Below are positions 1-8,343 of a stretch of 45,489 nucleotides of DNA, one piece after another. The notes under the pieces were generated by a model that worked only from the letters and a program-made list of their open reading frames with translations, had not been told where the DNA came from and searched no databases. The translations under genes and the position numbers were made by a program. The stretch is from Arcticibacter svalbardensis MN12-7 (GTDB lineage: Bacteria; Bacteroidota; Bacteroidia; Sphingobacteriales; Sphingobacteriaceae), in NCBI RefSeq assembly GCF_000403135.1, contig NZ_AQPN01000104.1:5-45493 (forward strand), written 5' to 3'. Each line of letters opens with the position of its first letter. Positions within the stretch are counted from its first letter, which is position 1.

Positions 1-121
1 TTTTTTATGATCTTTATTTTTTAGAAATGCTGATCAATTGTATTTGATTTCAGGTAAATGAACAGAACTTATTTTATTTTTAAATAAGCTCCGTTCAGAT
101 TTATTTCCTTTAGTCCGATAA

Positions 122-1168
122 TTATACTGATTTGCCTTCTTGTATCCGTTTAAGCACTGCCTGGTTGATCTTTTTAACCAATAGCGGTCCTTCATATATA
201 AATCCGGTATAGATTTGCACTAATGATGCGCCTGCGTCTAGTTTATCCAATGCCTCCTGCGCGGAATGGATTCCCCCTACTCCTATTATAGGAAATGCTT
301 TATTTGATTTCGTAGCAATGTACCGGATCACTTCAGTAGATCGTTTAGTGAGTGGTTTTCCACTTAATCCACCGGTTTCGGATGTTAACGTAGTGGATGA
401 TTGTAAGTTTTCTCTGGAGATCGTGGTATTGGTAGCAATTACTCCGGCAATTTTAGTTTCGGTGACAATTTCTACTATATCGTCCAGTTGGTCATTGGTA
501 AGATCTGGTGCAATTTTTAATAGAATGGGGCGTGATACTCCATTCTTGTTATTACGCTCTTGTAGGGTGTTTAAAATGTTCTTCAAAGGTGCTTTTTCCT
601 GTAGTTCCCTTAATCCGGGTGTGTTTGGAGAGCTTACATTGACAACGAAATAATCCACCTCATCAAATAAGGTATCAAAAGCTTTCACATAATCATGGAC
701 AGCTTCTTTATTGGGCGTTACTTTATTCTTACCGATATTTCCCCCTATGATCAATCCTTTACGTTTTAGAAACTTTAAACGGGTAGCTGCAACATCTGCA
801 CCTTCATTATTAAAACCCATTCGGTTGATTAGGGCTTCATCCTGTGGCAACCGAAACATTCTGGGTTGGTCGTTTCCAGGTTGAGGCAATGGTGTAACAG
901 TACCAATTTCTATAAATCCGAAACCAAGATGGGATAATTCCTCTACGAGTGTGGCATTTTTATCGAATCCGGCACCAAGGCCTACTGGGTTTTTGAATTT
1001 TAGTCCGAATACCTCTCTTTCCAGTCTTGGGTCTTCCAATTGGAAGATACTCTTTTGTATATAGGCAACACCCGGTACCCGGTTTCCATTTTTTAACAGG
1101 GAAGTAACCACATGATGTATATTTTCGGGAGCGAACTGAAAAAGTAAGGGTTTTAGTAATTGATACAT
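122..1168 (-). CDS. pyrD: Dihydroorotate dehydrogenase (quinone), class 2
   Basis: Oxidises dihydroorotate to orotate in UMP synthesis, passing electrons through FMN to the membrane quinone. It has 348 residues, normal for class 2. The N-terminal ~45 residues form the short helical membrane-contact region that marks class 2. Barrel motifs follow in order: [10 protein letters not shown] (63-72), [10 protein letters not shown] (177-186) with the catalytic serine, then [13 protein letters not shown] and IIGVGGI for phosphate and FMN binding. The ATG at 1168 is the natural start, since the family begins with this MYxLLKPLLF helix. A TAnnTTTG promoter box ends only 4 nt upstream of that ATG, so the message may be leaderless. 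It is a single gene, divergent from mnmD. Family assignment is very secure. Confidence 0.97.
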   Translation of the reverse strand: MYQLLKPLLFQFAPENIHHVVTSLLKNGNRVPGVAYIQKSIFQLEDPRLEREVFGLKFKNPVGLGAGFDKNATLVEELSHLGFGFIEIGTVTPLPQPGNDQPRMFRLPQDEALINRMGFNNEGADVAATRLKFLKRKGLIIGGNIGKNKVTPNKEAVHDYVKAFDTLFDEVDYFVVNVSSPNTPGLRELQEKAPLKNILNTLQERNNKNGVSRPILLKIAPDLTNDQLDDIVEIVTETKIAGVIATNTTISRENLQSSTTLTSETGGLSGKPLTKRSTEVIRYIATKSNKAFPIIGVGGIHSAQEALDKLDAGASLVQIYTGFIYEGPLLVKKINQAVLKRIQEGKSV

Positions 1169-1172
1169 AGCG

Positions 1173-1180
1173 CAAAATTA
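1173..1180 (-). promoter_or_regulatory. Bacteroidetes -7 box (TAATTTTG) for pyrD
   Basis: On the minus strand the sequence reads TAATTTTG, a full match to TAnnTTTG, followed by CGCT and then the pyrD ATG. No TTTG or TTG is seen at the -33 distance. If this box is used, transcription would start at or next to the A of the start codon. Confidence 0.45.
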
Positions 1181-1273
1181 CAGCAGTTTTAGGGAATATA
1201 GATTTCTTTTTTTATTTATTTAAGGTCAAAGGCCTTTTATAATGGTAGTTTTATGGCTTAAGATGACGGATTG

Positions 1274-1954
1274 ATGGAAAATTATTTATCACTGGTACAG
1301 ACAGAAGATGGCTCAACGACAATTTTTAATGCATTAGTTGGGGAAAACTATCATTCTATGCATGGAGCGTTACAGGAAAGTCAGCATGTTTTTATTCAGG
1401 CCGGGTTAAATTATTTCATGTCTCAGCATCCGGAATCCCATATTTCTATTCTGGAAGTTGGTTTTGGTACTGGCTTAAATTATCTGCTTACTGCGGATTA
1501 CTGCCTGGAAAAAGGAATTCAACTGCACTATACAGGAATAGAAGCCTACCCCCTGCCGGATGAGCTTATTTTTTCTACAGCTTATAATCGGTATGTATCT
1601 GAAGCTGTTTGGGAAGGTTTTAAATCCGCTTATCAGCAAGCGTTACTGGGTCCTCTGCAAATTAATGCGGAGTGTACGCTGGAGGTAGCGCCTATGCTGT
1701 CATCGGAATTTTCAACAGAACGGTTATATGATATGCTCTATTTTGATGCGTTTGCAACAGCAAATCAGCCGGAAATGTGGTCATTGGAAGCGTTGACGCA
1801 TATTACCCAATTTATCAAACCCGGGGGCGTGCTGGTTACTTATGCCATCACGGGAAACCTAAAGCGAATTATGAAGTCGTTAAACTTTTCTATTGAAAAG
1901 GTTCCTGGTGCACCTGGAAAAAGAGAAATGCTAAGGGCCACCAAGCTAGTCTAA
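1274..1954 (+). CDS. mnmD: tRNA (mnm5s2U34)-methyltransferase, MnmD-type
   Basis: Stand-alone SAM-dependent methyltransferase of the MnmC N-domain family (DUF752, MnmD). It would methylate the aminomethyl group on wobble uridine of tRNAs to give mnm5(s2)U. Visible motifs are the SAM loop LEVGFGTGLNYLL (near residue 60), the acidic YTGIEAYPL after the second strand, and YFDAFATANQPEMWS, the family's catalytic-region motif. The reading frame opens at a TTG (1271) directly followed by ATG (1274); the ATG is the likelier start, giving 226 residues. The FAD oxidase domain of fused enterobacterial MnmC is absent, as in other stand-alone MnmD proteins. The 3' end overlaps the convergent flavoprotein gene by 9 bp. 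Confidence 0.9.
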   Translation: MENYLSLVQTEDGSTTIFNALVGENYHSMHGALQESQHVFIQAGLNYFMSQHPESHISILEVGFGTGLNYLLTADYCLEKGIQLHYTGIEAYPLPDELIFSTAYNRYVSEAVWEGFKSAYQQALLGPLQINAECTLEVAPMLSSEFSTERLYDMLYFDAFATANQPEMWSLEALTHITQFIKPGGVLVTYAITGNLKRIMKSLNFSIEKVPGAPGKREMLRATKLV

Positions 1955-3139
1955 GCTATTGGCGATAACATAACCGGATGCCCAGGCCCATTGAAAGTTG
2001 TATCCACCAAGCCAGCCTGTAACGTCTACACACTCTCCGCCAAAATATAAACCCTTGACTTTTTTGGATTCTAGTGTCTTGGATGATAATTCATTTGTAT
2101 CGACTCCTCCACGCATCACTTCTGCACGATCGTATCCTTTATCTCCTGCAGGTTTTACCTTAAAATAATGAATCTGTTGTTCGATCAGCTGAAGATCGTT
2201 TTTATTTAATGAGGATAGATTTTTTTCTGTAGGAAGGTATTTAGCGAGGGCATCTGCAATTTTACGGGTATATAATTGCGACAAGAGATTGAGTAAGGTC
2301 TTTTTGCCATTCTGCTTTCTCTCTTGCTCAATGAGTTCAAGAATATTTTGTTTAGGTAAAAGATTGAGTTCTATGGATTCGCCCGGACGCCAATAAGAAG
2401 AGATCTGTAGAATTGCAGGTCCACTTAAGCCCCAATGGGTAAACAGGATATTCTCTTCAAAGCTGATCCGGTCATTGCTTACCCTGCAAAAAATGCTGTT
2501 TCCCGATAGACTGGCAAACCAGTCCGCATCTTTTCCTGTCACGGTTAAGGGTACCAGTGCTGGAGCCGTGTTTATGATGTTTAACCCAAACTTTTTTGCC
2601 ACTTTTAATCCGAAATCAGTTGCTCCAAGTTTTTGGATGGGTAACCCTCCTGAAGCGATCACTACGGTAGCTGAACGGACGGTTTTTAATTTGCCCCGCT
2701 GTTCATATTGAATGGTGAAGCTGCCATCGGCATCTTTATCAATGGTTTTTACTTCGGATTGCATCAGGATTTGTTGTCCCAGCTGCTCACATAATTGGGT
2801 AAATACTTCGACAATATCTTTTGCCTTGTTGCCTTCAGGAAATAACTGGCCTAATGTTTTTTCTTTTCCTGAGATGCCATAAGTTTCAAAAAAGCTGATG
2901 GTATCTTCTACTGTCCATTGTGAAAAGGCTGATTTACAGAAGTGTTCGTTTTGGGAAATGAAATTGGCAGAAGTGCTGAAAAGGTTGGTATAGTTGCATC
3001 TTCCGCCACCGGAAATAAGGATTTTAGCGCCAGGTTCCTCATTCTTTTCGAGGATAATTACTTTTTTACCCAAGTATCCGGCTTGTACCGCACACATTAA
3101 TCCGCAGGCACCAGCTCCTATTATAACAGCATCAAACAT
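1946..3139 (-). CDS. NAD(P)/FAD-dependent oxidoreductase, HI0933/YhiN family
   Basis: Flavoprotein of the HI0933/YhiN (also called aminoacetone oxidase-like) family, whose physiological substrate is not established. The dinucleotide fold starts at residue 4 (VIIGAGACGLMCAVQAG), followed by the family motif ISGGGRCNYTN (about 42-52). The C-terminal FAD-contact motif GLYFGGECVDVTGWLGGYN is intact. Length (397) is normal. The start at 3139 leaves no space before the Rossmann strand. A TAnnTTTG box lies 4 nt upstream of the ATG. It is transcribed divergently from the his operon, with the two promoters almost touching. Family assignment is firm; the reaction is unknown. Confidence 0.9.
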   Translation of the reverse strand: MFDAVIIGAGACGLMCAVQAGYLGKKVIILEKNEEPGAKILISGGGRCNYTNLFSTSANFISQNEHFCKSAFSQWTVEDTISFFETYGISGKEKTLGQLFPEGNKAKDIVEVFTQLCEQLGQQILMQSEVKTIDKDADGSFTIQYEQRGKLKTVRSATVVIASGGLPIQKLGATDFGLKVAKKFGLNIINTAPALVPLTVTGKDADWFASLSGNSIFCRVSNDRISFEENILFTHWGLSGPAILQISSYWRPGESIELNLLPKQNILELIEQERKQNGKKTLLNLLSQLYTRKIADALAKYLPTEKNLSSLNKNDLQLIEQQIHYFKVKPAGDKGYDRAEVMRGGVDTNELSSKTLESKKVKGLYFGGECVDVTGWLGGYNFQWAWASGYVIANSLD

Positions 3140-3143
3140 GCCT

Positions 3144-3151
3144 CAAATATA
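3144..3151 (-). promoter_or_regulatory. Bacteroidetes -7 box (TATATTTG) for the flavoprotein gene
   Basis: The minus strand reads TATATTTG, then AGGC, then the ATG at 3139. Same geometry as pyrD (box, 4 nt, ATG). It lies 4 bp from the -33 element of the divergent his promoter, so the two promoters could interfere with each other. Confidence 0.5.
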
Positions 3152-3155
3152 AAAG

Positions 3156-3186
3156 TTTTGTTTTCATGCTATGATATGTATATTTG
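3156..3186 (+). promoter_or_regulatory. Promoter of the his operon (TTTTG - N18 - TATATTTG)
   Basis: A TTTTG (3156-3160) and a TATATTTG (3179-3186) are separated by 18 nt, close to the Bacteroidetes housekeeping consensus TTTG-N(~19)-TAnnTTTG. Start of transcription would be near 3190-3193. That puts the leader ORF (3226) and the 9-bp inverted repeat (3202-3210/3302-3310) inside an untranslated leader of about 155 nt before hisG. Confidence 0.65.
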
Positions 3187-3201
3187 TAATCCCGGTTTTA
3201 A

Positions 3202-3310
3202 TCAGGAATCCAGTATATGACAATTATGTTTACATGCCATCATCGTCTCCATCATCGCTCTGCAGCGATATAACCTATGCATGGTTTCGAATGAAACAGA
3301 TGATTCCTGA
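3202..3310 (+). promoter_or_regulatory. his leader RNA region with bracketing inverted repeat
   Basis: TCAGGAATC (3202-3210) and GATTCCTGA (3302-3310) are a perfect 9-bp inverted repeat enclosing the leader ORF. Inside are two short hairpins: ATCGCT-CTGC-AGCGAT (3254-3269), overlapping the second His pair and the end of the leader ORF, and GTTTC-GAAT-GAAAC (3284-3297). AATCCAGT (3207-3214) could alternatively pair with ACTGATT (3325-3331) with one bulge, which would compete with the long stem. No U-run follows any hairpin, so a classical intrinsic attenuator is not visible. Control of hisG translation or another mechanism is possible. Mechanism is inference; the repeats are seen. Confidence 0.55.
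3226..3273 (+). CDS. hisL: Histidine leader peptide (15 codons, two His-His pairs)
   Basis: ATG at 3226 opens a 15-codon ORF, MFTCHHRLHHRSAAI, ending at TAA 3271-3273, 74 nt before hisG. Four of its 15 codons are histidine, in two adjacent pairs within a 12-nt near-repeat (CATCATCGTCTC / CATCATCGCTCT). It lies between a good promoter and hisG. Histidine-rich leader peptides that make ribosomes stall when charged tRNA-His is scarce are the known control device for his operons in other phyla. By position and codon content this is very likely the equivalent, though the downstream RNA switch is not clear. It is not homologous by eye to the enterobacterial seven-His leader. Confidence 0.75.
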   Translation: MFTCHHRLHHRSAAI

Positions 3311-3347
3311 ACAATCCTTATTGGACTGATTAAATAATAAAAATATC

Positions 3348-4199
3348 TTGAAAACACTCAAAATTGCTATCCAGAAATCGGGTAGGTTAAACGAAAAATC
3401 GGTAGAGCTTCTTAAAAACTGCGGCCTTAGTTTTGATAATTACAAAAGCTCCTTAATTTCTCCTGTATCAAATTTCCCTTTAGAGATTCTTTTTTTAAGA
3501 GACGACGATATTCCTGAATATGTTCAGGACGGTATTGCTGATCTTGGAATTGTAGGAGAAAATGTCATCAATGAAACAGAGGTTGATGTGGCCTATCTTC
3601 AAATGCTTGGTTTTGGCAAATGCTCATTGAAGTTGGCTATTCCAAATAATGGAGTAATTACTAAGCTGGAGGATCTGAATGGAAAAGCTATTGCTACTTC
3701 TTATCCTGTTATTTTAGAGAAATTTTTAGCTGATAATAAGATTACAGCAGATATTAGAACGATCTCCGGATCTGTAGAGATTTCTCCGGGACTGGGATTA
3801 AGTGATGCAATATGTGACCTTGTTTCTACAGGCGGAACGTTGAAGAGCAATGGATTGATTCCATTTGGTGATGTTATGCATTCGCAGGCAGTGTTAATTG
3901 GGCGTAAAGGTGAGGAGGAAAATCCCCTTATTGTTGAGTTAATGCAACGTGTTCAATCTGTTTTAAGGGCAAAAGAAACCAAATATGTGGTTTTAAACAT
4001 TGAACGTAAAAATCTTGAAGCTATAAAATCATTGTTAAACGGAATTAAAAGCCCTACAGTAGTGCCATTGGCAGATGAGGGCTGGGTAGCTGTTCATACC
4101 GTTATTGCAGAAAAGGATTTTTGGAGTAAGATTAGTCAGCTTAAAGCTGTAGGTGCCCAGGGAATTGTTGTTATGCCTATTGAAAAGATCATTTTATAG
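3348..4199 (+). CDS. hisG: ATP phosphoribosyltransferase, long form
   Basis: First enzyme of histidine synthesis: ATP plus PRPP to phosphoribosyl-ATP. At 283 residues this is the long, hexameric HisG-L with a C-terminal ACT-like domain for histidine feedback, so no HisZ is needed. Motifs: KIAIQKSGRLNEKS at the N-terminus, DLGIVGENVI, and the PRPP loop DLVSTGGTLKSNGL (about 158-171). The start is TTG at 3348; no ATG exists before conserved sequence begins, so the non-ATG start is needed. The stop (4197-4199) overlaps the hisD GTG by one base, implying coupled translation. It is the first structural gene after the His leader. Confidence 0.96.
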   Translation: MKTLKIAIQKSGRLNEKSVELLKNCGLSFDNYKSSLISPVSNFPLEILFLRDDDIPEYVQDGIADLGIVGENVINETEVDVAYLQMLGFGKCSLKLAIPNNGVITKLEDLNGKAIATSYPVILEKFLADNKITADIRTISGSVEISPGLGLSDAICDLVSTGGTLKSNGLIPFGDVMHSQAVLIGRKGEEENPLIVELMQRVQSVLRAKETKYVVLNIERKNLEAIKSLLNGIKSPTVVPLADEGWVAVHTVIAEKDFWSKISQLKAVGAQGIVVMPIEKIIL

Positions 4200-5506
4200 T
4201 GTTATTAAAAACATATTCATATCCAGACTTATCAACTGCAGAAATTAACAGGTTAATTTTGCGGAATGCCGATGCCGATAACAGCATTACTGAGCAGGTT
4301 GAACAGATCATCTCCATGGTTAAAAGTCGTGGAGATGAGGCTTTATTTGAACTTGCTGAGCGTTTTGATGGGGTTAAACTGGATCAGCTTTTTATTGGAC
4401 AAGAAGAGATTATAGGAATTGCTTCCACTATTGGCACAGAACAAAAGGCTGCTATAGATACTGCGTTTAAAAATATATCTGCCTTTCATCGAAGTCAGTT
4501 TCAGCAGGAAAAACCTGTTGAAACGATGCCTGGTGTTACTTGTTGGCGGGAGGCACGTGCAATTGAGCGTGTGGGGTTATATATTCCCGGTGGCTCAGCT
4601 GTATTGCCAAGTACTTTTCTGATGCTGGGAATCCCAGCCAGGATTGCCGGATGTCAGGATATTGTAGTTTGCTCACCTCCTCAAAAGGATGGACGAGTCA
4701 ACGTATATCTGGCTTATGTGGCTGTTTTACTCCAGATTAACCGGATTTTTTTGGTTGGTGGTGCTCAGGCAGTTGCCGCTATGGCATACGGAACCGCTAG
4801 TATTGCGAAAACGGATAAGATTTTTGGACCCGGTAACCAGTATGTCACCAAGGCTAAGACCATTATACAATCCAGCACCCAGACGGCAATTGATATGCCA
4901 GCAGGACCTTCAGAAGTGCTTGTGATTGCAGATGAGCAGGCGAATATTGAATTTGTAGCTGCAGATTTACTTGCACAGGCAGAACATGGTCCCGATTCGC
5001 AGGCTATTCTGGTTGCAACATCTCAATCTATAATTGACCAAACAAATTTGGCTCTGGAAAGACAAATGCAAGTTTTACCGAGAAGTAAGATAGCATATCA
5101 AGCGATTCATAACTCTTATGCGGTGCTTACTACCGATCTAAATGAGGCAATTGCCTTTAGTAATTTATACGCTCCTGAGCATTTGATACTGGCAACAAGG
5201 GATTGGAAAGCACTTATTCCAGCTGTAAAGAATGCAGGTTCTGTGTTTTTAGGAAACCTGACACCCGAAAGTGCCGGTGACTATGCATCAGGAACGAACC
5301 ATACCTTACCTACCAGTGCTTATGCCCGATCGTTTTCAGGTGTTTCATTGGATTCTTTTATCAAAAAAATTACTTTTCAGCATATTTCTCCGGAAGGTAT
5401 TCAGCATATTGGTCATACTGTAGAGGTGCTTGCTGAACTGGAAGGTTTGCAGGGACATAAAAATGCAATGACATTGCGCATGAATCAGGAAGATAAACCA
5501 GCATAA
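4199..5506 (+). CDS. hisD: Histidinol dehydrogenase
   Basis: Last two steps of the pathway: zinc-dependent, NAD-linked oxidation of L-histidinol to histidine. 435 residues, normal length. Motifs: GLYIPGGSAVLPST (126-139), FGPGNQYVTKAK (209-220), DMPAGPSEV (232-240), zinc ligands in LAQAEHGPDSQ (Q260, H263), and APEHL with catalytic E327 and H328. The start is GTG at 4199, sharing its first base with the hisG stop. The next Met in frame is near codon 40, after conserved sequence, so the GTG start is required. Three bases separate it from hisC. Confidence 0.96.
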   Translation: MLLKTYSYPDLSTAEINRLILRNADADNSITEQVEQIISMVKSRGDEALFELAERFDGVKLDQLFIGQEEIIGIASTIGTEQKAAIDTAFKNISAFHRSQFQQEKPVETMPGVTCWREARAIERVGLYIPGGSAVLPSTFLMLGIPARIAGCQDIVVCSPPQKDGRVNVYLAYVAVLLQINRIFLVGGAQAVAAMAYGTASIAKTDKIFGPGNQYVTKAKTIIQSSTQTAIDMPAGPSEVLVIADEQANIEFVAADLLAQAEHGPDSQAILVATSQSIIDQTNLALERQMQVLPRSKIAYQAIHNSYAVLTTDLNEAIAFSNLYAPEHLILATRDWKALIPAVKNAGSVFLGNLTPESAGDYASGTNHTLPTSAYARSFSGVSLDSFIKKITFQHISPEGIQHIGHTVEVLAELEGLQGHKNAMTLRMNQEDKPA

Positions 5507-5509
5507 AAA

Positions 5510-6565
5510 ATGGAATTTGACTTAAAAAAGCTTCTTCGGACGAATATATTAAACCTTGTTCCATATTCATCGGCACGAGATGAATATAAAGGAGAGGCTT
5601 CTGTTTTTCTGGATGCGAATGAAAATAGCTACGGATCGCCCTTAAGTAGGAATTATAACCGGTATCCAGATCCGATGCAACAAGCGGTAAAGGCTAAATT
5701 GAGCTTGATCAAGGGGGTTCCTGTTCCGAATATTTTTCTTGGAAATGGTAGTGATGAAGCGATAGATATTCTTTTCAGGGCTTTCTGCAGACCGGGAATC
5801 GATAATGTGATATTGTTGCCCCCAACCTACGGGATGTATGAGGTATCGGCTAATATAAATGATGTACAAACTAAAAAGATACTGCTGACGCCAGAATATC
5901 AGATTGATATGGAGGGTGTTGCTGAGGCAATTGATGAACATACGAAGATTATATTTGTGTGTTCGCCAAATAACCCTACTGCTAATTCGATCAACAGATC
6001 TGATATTGAAACACTGATTGCGAACTTTAGTGGTTTAGTGGTAGTTGATGAGGCTTATATAAATTACTCCAGACAAAAGACATTTATTCAGGAACTGACT
6101 GAATATGGCAATTTGGTTGTTTTACAAACACTTTCAAAAGCTTGGGGTCTTGCAGGCATAAGGATGGGGATGGCTTTTGCTAGCGAGGAGATCATTGAAG
6201 TATTTAATAAGGTAAAACCGCCCTACAATATAAATGAAGCATCTCAGCAGTTAGCACTTGAAGCTTTAAGTAATGTAGATCAGGTAAACGATTGGATACG
6301 TGAGATAATTCTTCAACGCGAGCAGGTTATTTCTAAACTAATTGAGCTGCCATTTGTCTTAAATATCGTTCCTTCGGATGCAAATTTTATCCTTGTGAAG
6401 ATGGTTGACCCATTAGGGGTATATAAGTATCTGGTAGATAATGGAATTATTACCAGAGATCGTTCGAAAGTGCAACTTTGCGAAGGCTGTATCCGTATTA
6501 CTATAGGTACTCCAGAAGAGAATGTGTTGCTAATTAATACGTTAAGGGCTTATTTAAAGAGCTGA
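5510..6565 (+). CDS. hisC: Histidinol-phosphate aminotransferase
   Basis: PLP-dependent transamination of imidazole-acetol phosphate to histidinol phosphate, with glutamate as donor. 351 residues, normal for fold-type I HisC. Visible: DANENSYGSP near residue 35, FLGNGSDEAID (76-86) for the phosphate site, CSPNNPTANS (151-160), VVVDEAYINY (177-186), and the Schiff-base lysine K210 in QTLSKAWGLAGIRMG. ATG 5510 lies three bases after hisD. It sits in the his operon between hisD and hisB, as usual in Bacteroidetes. Confidence 0.95.
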   Translation: MEFDLKKLLRTNILNLVPYSSARDEYKGEASVFLDANENSYGSPLSRNYNRYPDPMQQAVKAKLSLIKGVPVPNIFLGNGSDEAIDILFRAFCRPGIDNVILLPPTYGMYEVSANINDVQTKKILLTPEYQIDMEGVAEAIDEHTKIIFVCSPNNPTANSINRSDIETLIANFSGLVVVDEAYINYSRQKTFIQELTEYGNLVVLQTLSKAWGLAGIRMGMAFASEEIIEVFNKVKPPYNINEASQQLALEALSNVDQVNDWIREIILQREQVISKLIELPFVLNIVPSDANFILVKMVDPLGVYKYLVDNGIITRDRSKVQLCEGCIRITIGTPEENVLLINTLRAYLKS

Positions 6566-6580
6566 AAAAGAATTAAAAAA

Positions 6581-7732
6581 ATGGATAGCAACGCTAAACG
6601 TAAGTTACTTTTTATAGACAGAGATGGGACACTCGTACTGGAGCCGGATGATTATCAGGTAGACTCTTTTGCGAAGTTAAGGTTTTATCCAGGTGTTTTT
6701 AAATATATGACCAAGATTGCTGAAGAGCTGGATTTTGATCTGATTATGGTTACCAATCAGGATGGATTAGGAACAGAGTCACATCCGGAAGCTAATTTCT
6801 GGCCTGTTCACCACTTTATCATGAATTCATTTGAGGGAGAAGGGGTCGTTTTTAAGGAAGTAATCATTGATAAAAGCTTTCCTCATGAAAATTTGGCAAC
6901 CAGAAAACCTGGTATTGGCTTACTGACCCACTTTTTTGATAAAGAAAAGTACGACCTGCTTAACTCTTTCGTTATAGGTGATAGAATTACAGACGTATTA
7001 TTAGCTAAAAATCTGGGTACTAAAGCGATATGGATTAAGCAAGATGAAGCTTTAGGGATCGAAGAGATAACGGGTAAAGCGGAGGAATTGAGTCCTTACA
7101 TTTCCTTATCCACTACTTCATGGAAGGAAGTATATGAATTTCTCAAGGTAGGTAGAAGAATAATAGAACATAGACGAACTACGAAAGAAACGGATATATT
7201 GGTTAAGGTAAACCTGGATGGAAAGGGCGATTCGAAGATCAATACTGGGATTCCCTTTTTTGATCATATGCTGGATCAGATTGCACGTCATGGTAATATA
7301 GATCTGGAGATTGAAGCTAGAGGCGATTTGCAAATAGATGAACACCATACCATTGAAGATACAGGAATAACTTTGGGAGAAGCAATGGCCCAGGCTCTTG
7401 GCGATAAAAGAGGAATTGAACGGTATGGTTTTTGCCTTCCAATGGATGATTGTCTTGCACAGGTGGCCATTGATTTTGGTGGAAGGAACTGGATCGTATG
7501 GGATGCACTGTTTAATCGTGAAAAAATTGGAGATATGCCCACTGAAATGTTCTATCATTTTTTCAAATCTTTTAGTGATGCTTCTAAATGTAACCTGAAC
7601 GTTAAAGCTGAGGGTACAAATGAGCATCACAAAATTGAGGCAATATTTAAGGCTTTCGCAAAAACAATTAAGATGGCAACAAAGAGGGATGTGGATAATA
7701 TGAGATTACCAAGTACAAAGGGTCTTCTCTAA
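6581..7732 (+). CDS. hisB: Bifunctional histidinol-phosphatase / imidazoleglycerol-phosphate dehydratase
   Basis: Fusion of two pathway enzymes. Residues 1-~180 are a HAD-family histidinol-phosphate phosphatase: nucleophile motif FIDRDGT (D13, D15), then MVTNQDGLG, and [13 protein letters not shown] with the C-terminal acidic motif. From ~190 ([13 protein letters not shown]) to the end is the IGP dehydratase, with two manganese-binding motifs, [10 protein letters not shown] and [11 protein letters not shown]. 383 residues, a little longer than the ~355 of E. coli HisB, the extra lying in the HAD half. ATG 6581 is 15 nt after hisC. Confidence 0.95.
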   Translation: MDSNAKRKLLFIDRDGTLVLEPDDYQVDSFAKLRFYPGVFKYMTKIAEELDFDLIMVTNQDGLGTESHPEANFWPVHHFIMNSFEGEGVVFKEVIIDKSFPHENLATRKPGIGLLTHFFDKEKYDLLNSFVIGDRITDVLLAKNLGTKAIWIKQDEALGIEEITGKAEELSPYISLSTTSWKEVYEFLKVGRRIIEHRRTTKETDILVKVNLDGKGDSKINTGIPFFDHMLDQIARHGNIDLEIEARGDLQIDEHHTIEDTGITLGEAMAQALGDKRGIERYGFCLPMDDCLAQVAIDFGGRNWIVWDALFNREKIGDMPTEMFYHFFKSFSDASKCNLNVKAEGTNEHHKIEAIFKAFAKTIKMATKRDVDNMRLPSTKGLL

Positions 7733-7746
7733 TTTAATATTTGTAA

Positions 7747-8337
7747 ATGATAGGAATCATTAATTACGGAGCTGGAAATATTTTCTCATTAACTGCCGCC
7801 TTGGATAGGCAGCACATTTCCTATGAAATGGTAGCTTCGTCAGCGGATTTTGATAAATATGACCACTTTATTATACCAGGAGTTGGTCATGCTGGTGCTG
7901 CAATGCAAAAACTGGAAGAAAGCGGGATGGCGGATGCCATTAAAGGTATTGATAAGCCCGTATTAGGGATCTGTGTGGGTATGCAACTGATGACTGAATT
8001 TTCAGAAGAGGGTAATTCTGACTTATTAGGAATTACACCGGTCAAGACACTTCTTTTTACAAGTGATCTTAAAGTCAAGGTTCCCCATATGGGATGGAAT
8101 CGTGTTTATTCGCAATCTGAAAATAGCTTATTTAATGGTATTCAGGATGGAAGCTACTTTTACTTTGTACATTCCTATTTTATAGAATTTAATTCTACTT
8201 TTACAGTCGCTTTTGCTGACTACGGTTTAAAGTTTTCTGCCGCGTTTAGCAAAAATAATTTTTATGGTGTTCAGTTTCATCCGGAAAAATCTGGAGAGGC
8301 TGGAGAGCAGTTACTTAAAAACTTTTCAGAATTATAG
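7747..8337 (+). CDS. hisH: Imidazole glycerol phosphate synthase, glutaminase subunit
   Basis: Class I glutamine amidotransferase that feeds ammonia to HisF. The catalytic triad is visible: C76 in LGICVGMQLM, and H178 and E180 in VQFHPEKSGEAG. The oxyanion-strand motif PGVGH is at 44-48. Length 196 is normal. ATG 7747 follows hisB by 14 nt. It partners with HisF two genes downstream; hisA lies between them, the common hisH-A-F order. Confidence 0.96.
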   Translation: MIGIINYGAGNIFSLTAALDRQHISYEMVASSADFDKYDHFIIPGVGHAGAAMQKLEESGMADAIKGIDKPVLGICVGMQLMTEFSEEGNSDLLGITPVKTLLFTSDLKVKVPHMGWNRVYSQSENSLFNGIQDGSYFYFVHSYFIEFNSTFTVAFADYGLKFSAAFSKNNFYGVQFHPEKSGEAGEQLLKNFSEL

Positions 8338-8343
8338 AAAAAT

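Noticed and set aside
3202-3347. Classical intrinsic attenuator before hisG
   Set aside because: No hairpin there is followed by a T-run; only the leader peptide and inverted repeats can be supported.
7118-7630. 170-codon minus-strand open frame
   Set aside because: Antisense to the dehydratase half of hisB, whose metal-binding motifs are intact.
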